The translations under genes were made by a program, and so were the position numbers. 15,504 nt of DNA, taken from the NCBI GenBank assembly GCA_963745405.1, contig CAVUWY010000004.1, positions 1 through 15,504 of the forward strand. Reading direction: 5' to 3'. Within the stretch, counting starts at the first letter, position 1. Every line of letters begins with the position of its first letter. This stretch comes from C-114 sp963745405 (lineage in GTDB: Bacteria > Chloroflexota > Limnocylindria > Limnocylindrales > CSP1-4). A model generated the notes under the pieces. It was not told the origin of the DNA. It searched no databases and was given only the letters and a program-made list of their open reading frames with translations. This document shows positions 1 through 7,121 of the stretch, in pieces.

Positions 1-460
1 GCGACAAGGTTGCGGCGGAGGCGGTGCGCCGCGGCTCCACGGAGCGTGCCGGCTCCACAGCCCGTGGCGGCCTCGGGTCGGCGCGGCTGCCGCTCAGGCG
101 AGCATGCCAGGGCGCCCGCGTGCGGCCCGCCGGCGCCCAAGGCCGGGCGTGCCTGCCAGGGCGCTCAAGTGAGCCCGTGTATCTCCTCATGATTGATCTC
201 GTGCTTGGCCAAGCCCGTAAGGCTTCGGCGCGGAACTCCGGCCTCCGCGTTATCGGCCGGATGGCCCGTACCTAAGCGTCCGGTGGTTCGCGCGTGCGAT
301 AGGCGGTAGCTCGGCGAGGCCCGAATGTCCCTTACGCCCGAGCCTGAGCGCGAAGTGAACCATCAGAGGATGCAGCCCGGCACGAACCGCCCCTCGGCGG
401 CGTCGACGGGCGGATACTTCTCGGACGAGGACCACGCTGGCCCTCGATGAGGAGTGTCTC
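1..460. other. Non-coding stretch, no supported gene
   Basis: I see no convincing gene here. Open frames on both strands are Arg/Pro/Ala-rich and look like the by-product of high GC. Short imperfect repeats are visible: GCCAGGGCGC occurs near 105-114 and again near 152-161, and CGGCTCCAC occurs near 32-40 and 50-58. The segment 290-340 has a D-arm-like AGCTCGGC, but no matching T-arm, so it is not a tRNA. The last part (about 446-460) carries the ribosome binding site of the next gene. Confidence 0.5.
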
Positions 461-706
461 GTGAGCACGGAACCCGAGCGGACGAGCTGGATGGACCGAT
501 TGAGCGCCGCGCTCGGGCGCGGGCGTCAGCGCCCGCCGGCCACACACGAATTCGAGGGGACCATCTCGATCGTCGACCCGTCGCGTTCGCCGTCGAGCCC
601 ACAACTGTCCCCGGTCGTTACCCAGGTCGAGACCTGCGCACACTGCGGACAGCCGCGAAATGCCTCGGTCCACCTCGCCTTTCCGCCCGACGAGGACTCG
701 GACTAG
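461..706 (+). CDS. Small CxxC-containing hypothetical protein
   Basis: An 81-residue acidic-tailed protein that I do not recognise. It starts with GTG at 461, and a TGAGGAG ribosome binding site ends at 454, six bases upstream, which decides the start. The middle is Pro/Ser-rich and probably disordered. The C-terminal part has Cys-Ala-His-Cys-Gly followed by a His about ten residues on, which could bind a metal ion as a half zinc ribbon. The protein ends in Asp-Glu-Asp-Ser-Asp. There is no signal peptide or membrane segment. It converges with the toxin remnant on the other strand, whose restored stop is at 749. Codon use matches the neighbours, which supports a real gene, but no function can be assigned. 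Confidence 0.55.
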   Translation: MSTEPERTSWMDRLSAALGRGRQRPPATHEFEGTISIVDPSRSPSSPQLSPVVTQVETCAHCGQPRNASVHLAFPPDEDSD

Positions 707-748
707 CCGCTCAGCTCGGGGCCGCGGCGCGCCTCCGGAGAGCGTCGG

Positions 749-1046
749 TCAGCGCAGGCGGCGGTACGTGCTCTCCGATCGGCGGGCGACGCGGAGGACC
801 ACCACCACCCGCTCGGCGTCGTCGATCGAGTAGACGATCCGCGAGGTCGCTGATCCGAAGCCGCCAGAAGTCGGTGCCCGTGAGCTTCACGGCGCCCGGC
901 GGTCGCGGATCGATCCCGAGGGCGAGGATCGGTGCGCGAGCTCGGGCGGCGTCGCCGGGAGGCAAGCTTCGCAGGTTGCGTTGGGCCGACGGCGAGAGAT
1001 CGACTCGATAGTCGCTCTGGCCGACGTCCGTCGACCGACGGGTCAC
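749..1046 (-). pseudogene. RelE/ParE-type toxin, frameshifted
   Basis: The partner of the antitoxin just upstream; its GTG start at 1046 overlaps the antitoxin stop in a GTGA junction, typical of translationally coupled type II toxin-antitoxin pairs. The N-terminal part reads YRVDLSPSAQRNLRSL and then DPRPPGAVKLTG and FWRLRI, which is characteristic of the RelE/ParE family (mRNA interferase or gyrase toxin fold). The normal continuation, IVYSIDDAERVVVVLRVARR, is present but in the next frame. The switch falls in the seven bases 839-845, where six would keep the frame, so there is one extra base. The restored frame ends at the TGA at 751-749 and gives about 98 residues. Read as given, the ORF runs on out of frame to 711 and lacks the last beta strands, so it should be inactive. 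It may be a true pseudogene or a sequence error. Confidence 0.82.
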
Positions 1047-1303
1047 TCGCGATCGTCGGTGCCGTAGGCCGCCTTCGTCTCGGCGGCGTGGCGGGCGAAG
1101 AACGTCTGCGCCGCCACCCCACCGTCGCGCTGGTACTCCTCGAGTGCGGCCACGGCCGATGCGCGGTCCTCGGCCTCCTCGGCCCGCTCCAGCCAGCCGG
1201 TGAGGGCCTCCTCGACGACCTCGCGGACGCTCCGATCGGAGCGCGCGGCCTCGACCTTGATCGCCCTGTACAGGTCGGCATCGAGATCGAATGTCGCCTT
1301 CAT
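1043..1303 (-). CDS. Ribbon-helix-helix (CopG-like) antitoxin
   Basis: An 86-residue protein beginning MKATFDLDADLYRAIKVEA, followed by RSVREVVEEALTGWL. This is the beta strand plus two helices of a ribbon-helix-helix DNA-binding domain (residues about 1-42), followed by an acidic helical tail that in this family wraps the toxin. The start chosen is the ATG at 1303; an in-frame upstream ATG would add a Pro/Gly-rich leader that does not fit the fold. There is no good ribosome binding site, but a TATGCT -10-like element lies so close upstream that the transcript may be leaderless. The toxin gene follows with a four-base overlap. Antitoxins of this type usually repress their own operon, and a palindrome sits in the promoter. 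The antitoxin is intact although its toxin is frameshifted. Confidence 0.82.
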   Translation of the reverse strand: MKATFDLDADLYRAIKVEAARSDRSVREVVEEALTGWLERAEEAEDRASAVAALEEYQRDGGVAAQTFFARHAAETKAAYGTDDRE

Positions 1304-1327
1304 CGACCCAGCATACCAGCTTGCTGG
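1304..1327 (-). promoter_or_regulatory. Candidate promoter and operator of the toxin-antitoxin pair
   Basis: Reading on the minus strand, a perfect palindrome CCAGC-AA-GCTGG (1327-1316) is followed directly by TATGCT (1315-1310), which resembles a -10 box. The expected transcription start would fall at or next to the antitoxin ATG at 1303. The palindrome touches the -10 element, so a bound ribbon-helix-helix antitoxin would block the promoter, the usual autoregulation for such pairs. No good -35 is visible. The assignment as an operator is inference. Confidence 0.4.
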
Positions 1328-1344
1328 CCGAGGTCCCGGCGGGC

Positions 1345-1806
1345 TCAGCTCCCGGCCGGCGGCCGCCACGACGTGTATATCGGCGGCCAGTCGTCTGGGT
1401 CGGCGCGCTCGCCCCAGACCGCGTGGTCGATCGAGAACTCGAACAGCCGATAGCCGTCGTCGGCCTCGAAGAACCAGCGGGATCGAGCGGCGGCCACGAT
1501 CGCCTCATTGGCCACTGCGTGGGCCCGGCCGCGGAGCAGGAACTCGTGCGGCTCGGCCGGGTCCTGGTGGGCGTGGAGCGCGTAGCGGCCGTCGGCATCG
1601 AGGTCGGCGATCTTGGCCGAGCCGACGATGATGAACGCGACGAGGTGACCATCGACGACCGCCAGGCTGATCGGGTTGATGCGCGGCGGCAGTTCGCCGC
1701 GGACCGTCGCGAGAAGGGCGGACCCGTGCCCCGTCCGCTCTAACAGCCGCCGGCCCTTTGCCGCCAGTTCGGGGGCGGACGTCTCGAACTCGCTCCACGA
1801 AGTCAT
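1345..1806 (-). CDS. PPOX-fold (pyridoxamine 5'-phosphate oxidase-like) flavin/F420 family protein
   Basis: A 153-residue protein, the usual length for the FMN-binding split-barrel family. Recognisable features are the early helix ending in the LLERTG region, the strand pair around RINPISLAVVDGHLVAFI (residues about 43-60), then SAKIADLDADGRYALHA, where the Lys and the following strand form the cofactor side of the barrel, and EFLLRGRA. Members bind FMN, F420, haem or biliverdin; the sequence alone does not say which, nor the substrate. The ATG at 1806 is preceded by GGGAGG with seven bases of spacing. No signal peptide, so cytoplasmic. It is divergent from the methyltransferase with only 56 bases between the two starts, so the two may share a control region. 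The gene appears intact. Confidence 0.72.
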   Translation of the reverse strand: MTSWSEFETSAPELAAKGRRLLERTGHGSALLATVRGELPPRINPISLAVVDGHLVAFIIVGSAKIADLDADGRYALHAHQDPAEPHEFLLRGRAHAVANEAIVAAARSRWFFEADDGYRLFEFSIDHAVWGERADPDDWPPIYTSWRPPAGS

Positions 1807-1836
1807 CGCGTGTCCTCCCTCAACGCCGCCTCCGAG

Positions 1837-1842
1837 TCTAAT
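1837..1842 (+). promoter_or_regulatory. Candidate -10 box of the methyltransferase
   Basis: TCTAAT matches the TATAAT consensus at five of six positions and stands out in this GC-rich intergenic space. A start of transcription about seven bases on would leave a leader of only about 14 bases before the ATG at 1863, where no clear Shine-Dalgarno sequence exists. A near-leaderless transcript is therefore plausible. No convincing -35 is seen. Confidence 0.3.
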
Positions 1843-1862
1843 CGCCCGGTCACAATGCCCCG

Positions 1863-2675
1863 ATGGGCGACGAGACAGGGACCTGGCACTACGGGCTGAT
1901 CGCTCGCTGGTGGGCGGAGTTCAACACGGCCGAGCCGACGGAGCTCGCCTACCTCGCGTCGGCGATCGAGCGGTTCGGCCAGCCCGCACTCGACCTCGGC
2001 TGCGGCACCGGCCGATTGCTCATCCCCCTGCTCGCGACCGGGCTCGATATCGATGGGGTCGATATCTCGGCCGACATGCTCGCCCTCGCCGGGGCGGCTG
2101 CCGATCGCGAAGGCCTGACGACCACGCTCACGGCCCAGGCGACCCACGAGCTCGAACTCCCGCGGACCTACCGGACGATCTTCGCGTCAGGTGTGTTCGG
2201 GATCGGCGGGCGACGCGACCGCGACCGCGAGGCGCTCCGCCGGGTGTACCGCCACCTCGAGCCGGGCGGCGCGTTCATCTTCGATGTCGAGCTGCCGTAC
2301 AACGAGGCGACGCCGGAGGGCTGGGCCCGTTGGCTGGCCGGCCACCGCAACGACCTCCCCCACCCGTGGCGCGAGACCGGCGACCGCAGGCGGACGGCCG
2401 ACGGCGACGAGATCGAGCTCATCAGCCGCCTGGCCGCGTTCGACCCGCTCACCCAGGTCCATCGATACGAGATGCGGGCCCGCCTCTGGCACGACGGCGC
2501 GATCGTCGCCGGGGAGGAGGACAGCCTCTCCGAGTGCCTCTACTTCGCCCAGGAGGTCGCCGGCATGCTCGAGGCCGTCGGCTTCGTCGACGTCGTGACC
2601 GAGGGGCGGTGGACCGGGGGGCCGGCGACCCCAGGCGATGGGACAGTGGTGTTCGTATCGCGGCGAGCCCAGTAG
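1863..2675 (+). CDS. Class I SAM-dependent methyltransferase
   Basis: A 270-residue cytoplasmic enzyme. Motif I is clear: LDLGCGTGR at residues 43-51, the glycine-rich loop that binds S-adenosylmethionine. The acidic residue at the end of strand 2 (GVDIS, Asp67) should hold the ribose hydroxyls. A later segment with the pattern LEPGGAFIFDVELPYN (about 132-147) is the post-motif II/III strand common in Methyltransf_25/11-type enzymes. The C-terminal part (about 190-265) is a beta-rich region with LFRYE-like pattern and an ending SRRAQ. The substrate cannot be read from sequence; relatives act on small molecules. The start ATG at 1863 lacks a good ribosome binding site. It converges with the frameshifted gene at 2682 with only six bases between stops. 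Confidence 0.85.
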   Translation: MGDETGTWHYGLIARWWAEFNTAEPTELAYLASAIERFGQPALDLGCGTGRLLIPLLATGLDIDGVDISADMLALAGAAADREGLTTTLTAQATHELELPRTYRTIFASGVFGIGGRRDRDREALRRVYRHLEPGGAFIFDVELPYNEATPEGWARWLAGHRNDLPHPWRETGDRRRTADGDEIELISRLAAFDPLTQVHRYEMRARLWHDGAIVAGEEDSLSECLYFAQEVAGMLEAVGFVDVVTEGRWTGGPATPGDGTVVFVSRRAQ

Positions 2676-2681
2676 TGCGAG

Positions 2682-3105
2682 CTACCGGTCGACGAGATCC
2701 CGGAAGGTCAGAAAGACGATCTCGTCGTTCTCGATGACGTAGCAGACGACCACGTCGGGCTCGCTCACGTCATACACGATCCGCCCGACCTCCTTCCGGT
2801 GGTGGCGATGATGAGGATCGACCGTGATCGATTCCTCGGCGAGCTCAATGGACTGGAGAACCCGCAGGTCTTCCAGTTCGGCTTTCCGTGCCTGATACGT
2901 CGGCGAGTGTCTCGCTCTGATGTCGGCCTCTCCGATACTCGGCGAGCGCGGCTTGTGCTTCAGCCTCGATGCCGGTGGCGCGGATGTAGCCGCGGAACTG
3001 GTCGTGACTCAACCGGGAAAGGTGCTCGGGTCGCGGCCAACGCATACGAGCGAGGAGCTGGCGGAACGGTCGATGCCGAAGTCCGAATGCGAGGATCGTC
3101 GTCAC
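2682..3105 (-). pseudogene. Small protein of unknown family with a frameshift (possible toxin-like C-terminus)
   Basis: Two open frames join into one coherent protein of about 140 residues. The first, from a GTG at 3105, gives a helical part ending GIEAEAQAALAEYRR. The second continues ADIRARHSPTYQARKAELEDL, then RIVYDVSEPDVVVCYVIEND and EIVFLTFRDLVDR, and stops with TAG at 2684-2682. Dropping one G from the run read on the minus strand as AGAGGCC joins them exactly, and the span of 424 bases is a multiple of three plus one. The second frame has no ATG, GTG or TTG before its strands, so it cannot be a separate gene. The C-terminal strands resemble the end of RelE-like toxins, but I do not recognise the family. 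No ribosome binding site is obvious. Confidence 0.6.
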
Positions 3106-3211
3106 GGGTGCACTCCGTGCCAGGTTGCCGGTGCGGTATCGCTAGCGCCGATGGTATGCCCAAGGATGGCTGTCGATCGACGAAGATGGGAACGATCCTA
3201 ATCTGCGCCTA

Positions 3212-3424
3212 TCACCCGCGACTTATCCGGCCGTCCGATGGCGCAGGCCTCCACGCCCGGACGAAAGCCTCCTGGGCGGGGGTCTCGATCGCGCCGTGCC
3301 GGCTGGCGCGGGTCAGCGAGATCGCCGCATTCCCGTCGAGGCCAGCTTCGCGAAGGACAGAGCCGACGAGCGTCCCGGTTCGCCCGAGGCCGCCGCGGCA
3401 GGCGACGACGACCGCCTCGAGCTC
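3212..3424 (-). pseudogene. C-terminal remnant of a dual-specificity / tyrosine-phosphatase-like gene
   Basis: The minus strand encodes VVVACRGGLGRTGTLVG, the Cys-x5-Arg-Thr active-site loop of the protein-tyrosine-phosphatase superfamily, followed by helices and AIETPAQEAFVRAW, a typical ending for short bacterial dual-specificity phosphatases. The stop TGA is at 3214-3212. The catalytic Cys codon is at 3400-3398. Upstream of about 3424 the frame remains open but reads the antisense of the PucR helix-turn-helix, so the N-terminal half with the general-acid loop is missing. Without it the fragment should not fold or be expressed as a normal enzyme. The preserved part has no stop, so the loss looks fairly recent. 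Confidence 0.7.
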
Positions 3425-3568
3425 ATCGAGACGCTCCAGGCGTACTTCGAGGCCGGTGACAATGTGACCGCGACGGCGCGACGCCTCCACCTGGCGACAT
3501 GGACGGTGACCTACCGACTGGAGAAGATCGAGTCGCTCCTCAGCCATCCGATCGACGGCGAGGTGTGA
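3413..3568 (+). pseudogene. C-terminal helix-turn-helix remnant of a PucR/CdaR-type regulator
   Basis: The plus strand reads LIETLQAYFEAGDNVTATAR, RLHLATWTVTYRLEKIESLL and SHPIDGEV to a TGA at 3568. This is the HTH_30 domain that ends PucR/CdaR transcription regulators: the AYFEAG-NVTATARRLHL pattern plus T-YRL-KIE. Normal members are 400 residues or more; here the sensory N-terminal part is absent and the domain begins directly at the junction with the phosphatase remnant. The usual few residues after the domain are also short. There is an ATG at 3296 in frame, but the stretch 3296-3412 is the antisense of the phosphatase and not PucR-like. It is very unlikely to work as a regulator unless expressed as an isolated DNA-binding fragment. 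Confidence 0.7.
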
Positions 3569-3654
3569 GTCAGACCTCAAGGTCCGCCGGAGCCTTCGTC
3601 GAGCGCTTCGCGACCCGGGATCGCGTCGGATGAGCGTCGCTCAGGTGCGGATCG

Positions 3655-4470
3655 TCAGCGCCTGCGGCGGGACCGCCGGATCCTCGACTCGAGCGCCCCG
3701 AGTCCGGCGAGGGCGGCCAGGGTGACGACCAAGACGTTGATGAACGATCCGTCGTCCCTGTCCGCGTCCGCGACCGGGATCATGGTGGCGGTCGGCGGCG
3801 GCGTGATGGTCGGCTTCCCGGTGGGCCTCGGGGTCGGCGGCGCCGGGATCGTCACCGTGAACCCGACGTCGTCGAGGAAGTTGCCGATGGATGGGTCCCC
3901 CGAGCCGGTGCTCACCGCGCGGAACGCGAAGCGCGTGCAGGTCTGACCCGCCGGAACGACGTAGTCCGCGGTGTGGCTGCCCCAGGCGGTGATGCCGTCG
4001 GTCAGATCGGGCGAGAGGTAGTTCCAGCCGGTGGTGCCGGTGACGTCCGCGACGTTGGCGTCGCCGATGAGGACCTGCATGACGTCATCGCCGCCGCGAC
4101 CGCGGTGCAGCAACGACCAGCTCATCGTCGATCCTGGCGTCGAGACGACATCCTGGTACAGCGTTCCCGCGGTGGTGGCGTTGATCTCGGCAAAGTTGCT
4201 GCCGTGGCCGGCCGGCACGCCGAGATAGCCATCCCCCCAGAGCTCGATCAGGCCGGCTCCATCGGTCGTCTGCCACGGCGGGACGGACGCTGCCGGGAGC
4301 TGGACGTAGCTATCGGCCGGGACCAGGGGCGTCTCGAAGTCGCCGTTGCCGAGGGACGTGCCGGCCCCGTCACAGACGGCCGCCAGGGCCGGCCGGGCGA
4401 GCGAGACAGACGCGACGGACCCGACGACGAGAGCGGCGACGAGGGGCATGAGCATGGTTCGATGTCGCAT
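3655..4470 (-). CDS. Secreted, membrane-anchored surface protein (DUF642-like / carbohydrate-binding-like domain)
   Basis: A 271-residue exported protein. The start is the ATG at 4470, with GGAGGAG nine bases upstream; the longer in-frame start at 4527 would put a Cys/Arg-rich leader before the signal peptide. Residues 1-31 form a signal peptide (MRHRT, a hydrophobic stretch, then a probable cut after ALA). Residues about 32-195 form a beta-rich domain with GNGDFETP, then PPWQTT, IELWGDGYLGVPAG and FAEINATTAGTLYQDV, a pattern seen in DUF642-like and other galactose-binding-fold surface domains. A Pro/Thr linker follows (about 200-225), then a hydrophobic membrane segment and the basic tail RRSRRRR. 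Topology: domain outside, short tail inside. No LPXTG sorting motif is seen. It lies downstream of the glycosyltransferase gene with a gap of 168 bases. Exact ligand unknown. Confidence 0.75.
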   Translation of the reverse strand: MRHRTMLMPLVAALVVGSVASVSLARPALAAVCDGAGTSLGNGDFETPLVPADSYVQLPAASVPPWQTTDGAGLIELWGDGYLGVPAGHGSNFAEINATTAGTLYQDVVSTPGSTMSWSLLHRGRGGDDVMQVLIGDANVADVTGTTGWNYLSPDLTDGITAWGSHTADYVVPAGQTCTRFAFRAVSTGSGDPSIGNFLDDVGFTVTIPAPPTPRPTGKPTITPPPTATMIPVADADRDDGSFINVLVVTLAALAGLGALESRIRRSRRRR

Positions 4471-4638
4471 CGCGCAGCGCTCCTCCACCGGGCAGCGAAA
4501 ACGTCCCTGGACTCGACATCCTGACACGATGCAACGATCCGCGCCCGGCGGTGCTGCATGGCGTTCCGTATCTGCACGCCGTCGGCGGCATGACCGCTGC
4601 GGGCCCCACCGGCCGAGCGCCTCGGCCCCGGCGAGCTC

Positions 4639-5796
4639 CTAGGACATCGCTCGGATCAGGCCGTCGTAATGGTGTCGGCCGGCGACGGAGGCGAAAGCCT
4701 CCCGGCCCGCCTCGCTCGCCGCCGACCACGCCTGAGGGTCGCCGAGGTCCCGGATCGCGCGGGCGATCTCGCTCGGCGTCGCACACGCCAGGAATTCGCT
4801 CGGTCCCAGATCCGCGCAGAACCGGAACGCGGCGGAGCGCGGGTGGACGGTGCCGACGAGGGGGAGACCGATGGCCAGGAAGTCGAGGACTCTGGAGGGG
4901 ATCGAGTAGCGGCTGCGGGGATCGCTCTCCGGGTCCCCGAGCGGACCCGGCAGGAAGCCGATATCGCATTCGCTGAGGGCGCGGTCGCGGGCCGCTTCGC
5001 TGGGCAGGAAGCCGACCGACTCGATCGGGGAATCCGCGGCCACGCCGATGTGTCGGAGAGCGCCCGGCCGACCGATGTACCGAACGGTGACGCCGTAGCC
5101 GCCGGCGCGGAGCATCGTCACGGCGTCGAGGAGCTTGAGGACGCCGGAGCGGTAGGCGACGATGTCCCCGATCAGGGCGATCGTCGGCGGCGAGGCCGGC
5201 CGGCCGGCGGCCCGGTGAGTCGGTGGGCGCCTGGTGATGGAGAGCATCTCGGCGCCCGGCCGCACCTGCCGCACCTCCTGGAGCAGCGGTTCGCTGCCAC
5301 AGAAGACCGCGTCGGCGCGGTCGATCAACCATCGGGTGGACCGATCGCCGGAGCGCAGTCCGTCGTCGAGAAAGTCCCACAGGTGAAGGGCGAAGGGAAG
5401 ACCCAGGAGCTCGGCGATGGACCGCATCCGGCGAGCGTCCGACGAGTCGATCGGAGCGAAGTAGACCATCTGCGTTCTTCCCTTGAACGCCTCGATGAAC
5501 GCACGGCCTCTTCGGGTCGGACTGTCACCGCTCCAATACGTGACATCGAGCCGCGACAGGAGCCTCGCCAGCGGCACGATGTTCCTGATCCTCGTCGAGC
5601 GAGCGATGAGGCCGTTCTCGGCGCGATATGACCGTGGGTCCAGCGATCGAGATTCGTACTGCGTCCAGAACAGGTGCTGCCATTCCGGGAACTGCTCGAG
5701 GATCAGTCGTGTCTGGACGCCGATCGCCGTCCGCGATGACAGGCTGAAACGCGTCACGAACAGAGGCGGGGCCGCCGCCGGCGAACGGTCGATCAC
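4639..5796 (-). CDS. GT-B glycosyltransferase (group 1/GT4-like)
   Basis: A 385-residue protein with two-domain GT-B layout. The N-terminal acceptor half has GVQTRLILEQFPEWQ near residues 26-40 and HLWDFLDDG at 138-146. The inter-domain strand is PTIALIGDIVAYRSG (about 204-218). The C-terminal nucleotide-sugar half has CDIGFLPG (277-284) and IPSRVLDFLAIGLPLVGT (299-316), the donor-binding helix region seen in group 1 transferases, where the usual Glu is replaced by Asp/Ser-type residues. Sugar and acceptor cannot be told from sequence. The start GTG at 5796 has only a weak upstream purine patch, so it is uncertain. There is no membrane segment. It lies between two genes for Thr/Pro-linker surface proteins on the same strand, so a role in cell-surface glycosylation is a fair inference. 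Confidence 0.75.
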   Translation of the reverse strand: MIDRSPAAAPPLFVTRFSLSSRTAIGVQTRLILEQFPEWQHLFWTQYESRSLDPRSYRAENGLIARSTRIRNIVPLARLLSRLDVTYWSGDSPTRRGRAFIEAFKGRTQMVYFAPIDSSDARRMRSIAELLGLPFALHLWDFLDDGLRSGDRSTRWLIDRADAVFCGSEPLLQEVRQVRPGAEMLSITRRPPTHRAAGRPASPPTIALIGDIVAYRSGVLKLLDAVTMLRAGGYGVTVRYIGRPGALRHIGVAADSPIESVGFLPSEAARDRALSECDIGFLPGPLGDPESDPRSRYSIPSRVLDFLAIGLPLVGTVHPRSAAFRFCADLGPSEFLACATPSEIARAIRDLGDPQAWSAASEAGREAFASVAGRHHYDGLIRAMS

Positions 5797-5871
5797 GCCG
5801 ATCCGGGCCAGGTCATGCGCCTTGCGCGACTCATCGGCTCAGCATACGTACGGCCACGTGCGCTCCGGGAC

Positions 5872-6922
5872 TCAGTCGCGGCGACGGCCCCTGGCGATCG
5901 GGCCCTTCGATGACACGATGAGGATGAGTGCGCTGACTTCGGCCACCGCAAGGAGGGCGACGGTGAGGACCGGTCCATCCTGATCGCTTGACGTCCCCCC
6001 GGTGCTGGTGGTCGGCGGTGTCGTGTGGGGCTTCGATGTTGCCGCTAGCACGCTCTCGGCCGGGGTCGGCGTGGGGGTCGGGGTCGGCGTCGGCGTGGGC
6101 GTCGCGGTGGGCGTCGGCGTCGGGGTGGGCGTCGGCGTCGGAGTCGGCGTCGGGGTGGGCGTGGGCGTCGGCGTCGGGGTGGGCGTGGGCGTCGGCGTCG
6201 GCGTCGGGGTGGGCGTGGGCGTCGGGGTGGGCGTCGGGGTCACGGTCGGCGTGGGCGTGGGTGTCGGCGTCGGCGTCGGTGTCGGAGTGGGCGTTGGCGT
6301 GGGCGTGGGCGTCGGTGTCGGAGTGGGCGTTGGCGTGGGCGTGGGCGTGGGCGTCGGGGTCAGGTCGGCGTGGGCGTCGCGGGTGTGGCGTGGGCGTCGG
6401 GGTGGGCGTGGGCGTCGGCGTCGGCGTCGGAGTGGGCGTTGGCGTGGGCGTGGGCGTGGGCGTGGGCGTCGGCGTCGGCGTCGGGCACGGTCCGCGACGA
6501 GCGAGGTCGCTGTACCACGGTCCCGTGGAGCTTGTATCGCCGTCTCCCCAGGCCGTTCCCGGTTTGAGATCCGCCTTGATCCGGGCGCTGGTCGCCGCGC
6601 CGCCGTCGAATGACCCACCGAAGCCGGTCAGGTAGTTCGACGAGGTGAAAGCGAAGTCACCGACCATGGCCCACGCACCGCCGTCGAGTGACGACCAAAC
6701 CTCGATGTGCGCGGCGAGTGCCTGATTGTTCGTGTTGTCCGTCGTCCAGCTGTCGACGTGCCAGGTGACGGTTCCCGAGCACGACAGGCCGACCGATGGG
6801 AGAGCGTGGTGACCCAGCGCCGTACCGGCGAACGCGAAGACGAGGACCACGGCCGCGATCGCGGGGAACAGGATCCGCGAACGACGAGGCAGATGCGCCC
6901 GACGCGGGTGATGGGCAGACAT
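5872..6922 (-). pseudogene. Secreted Thr-Pro-repeat surface protein, frameshifted within the repeat
   Basis: The start chosen is the ATG at 6922, with GAGGAG ten bases upstream. A signal peptide follows (basic head, hydrophobic stretch, probable cut after TALG). A beta-rich domain of about 100 residues (GTVTWHVDSW, HIEVWSSLDGGAWAMVG, ending at a Cys before the linker) has two Cys that may pair. A long (Thr-Pro)n linker follows. The linker runs in one frame down to about 6395, is disturbed at about 6356-6400, and continues as Thr-Pro in the next frame to about 6064. That frame then gives the Ser/Thr-rich segment SVLAATSKPHTTPPTTSTGG, a hydrophobic membrane segment and the tail KGPIARGRRRD, stopping at 5872. 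The total span is a multiple of three plus one. As written, the first frame gives an Asp/Ala/His-rich tail without a membrane anchor, ending at 5831, so the product would be released rather than anchored. Confidence 0.7.
6061..6486. repeat. Hexanucleotide (GGCGTC/GGGCGT-type) repeat coding for Thr-Pro
   Basis: About 425 bases of variations on six-base units such as GGCGTC, GGCGTG and GGGGTC; the minus strand codes for alternating Thr and Pro. Larger repeat blocks are visible, for example the GGAGTGGGCGTTGGCGTG motif, which recurs three times (near 6284, 6319 and 6429), a sign of block duplication. The unit is irregular at about 6356-6400, where the reading frame shifts. A tract like this is prone to slippage in the cell and to errors in sequencing and assembly. 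Both strands stay open in several frames because of the simple composition. Confidence 0.95.
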
Positions 6923-7121
6923 CAAATGACCGCTCCTCGATCGGTGTCCCGTCATCTCCGATCGGAGGGAGCCCCCGCGTGCACCCGGCCGGCAGATCGA
7001 GCCTGACCGTCCATGAGACGACCGGCGTCCCGATTGTCGGCTACGGTCCTACCCCGCGTCCAGTACCTTCGGACCCTGGCGGCCAGGACTGCTTGCCGCT
7101 GGCCCGGCCTGAGGCAGACGA

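Noticed and set aside
281..340. tRNA-like segment with AGCTCGGC resembling a D-arm
   Set aside because: No matching acceptor stem, anticodon arm or T-arm can be drawn around it.
370..450. 26-codon ORF from the ATG at 370
   Set aside because: The only purine run before it, AGAGG, touches the ATG, so there is no usable ribosome binding site, and the peptide has no recognisable feature.
703..1652. Long Arg/Pro/Ser-rich frames on either strand across the toxin-antitoxin and PPOX genes
   Set aside because: Compositional shadows; only the frames with family motifs, overlapping starts and good spacing are kept.
5831..6360. Asp/Ala/His-rich C-terminal tail continuing the first frame of the Thr-Pro protein
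   Set aside because: It is the repeat read out of frame and has no membrane anchor, whereas the adjacent frame gives Thr-Pro, a hydrophobic helix and a basic tail as in the sister protein at 3655.
6002..6613. Long plus-strand frames of Val-Gly or Ala-Ser-Trp repeats
   Set aside because: They are the complement of the Thr-Pro repeat; simple six-base units leave all frames open. The signal peptide, ribosome binding site and membrane anchor are all on the minus strand.
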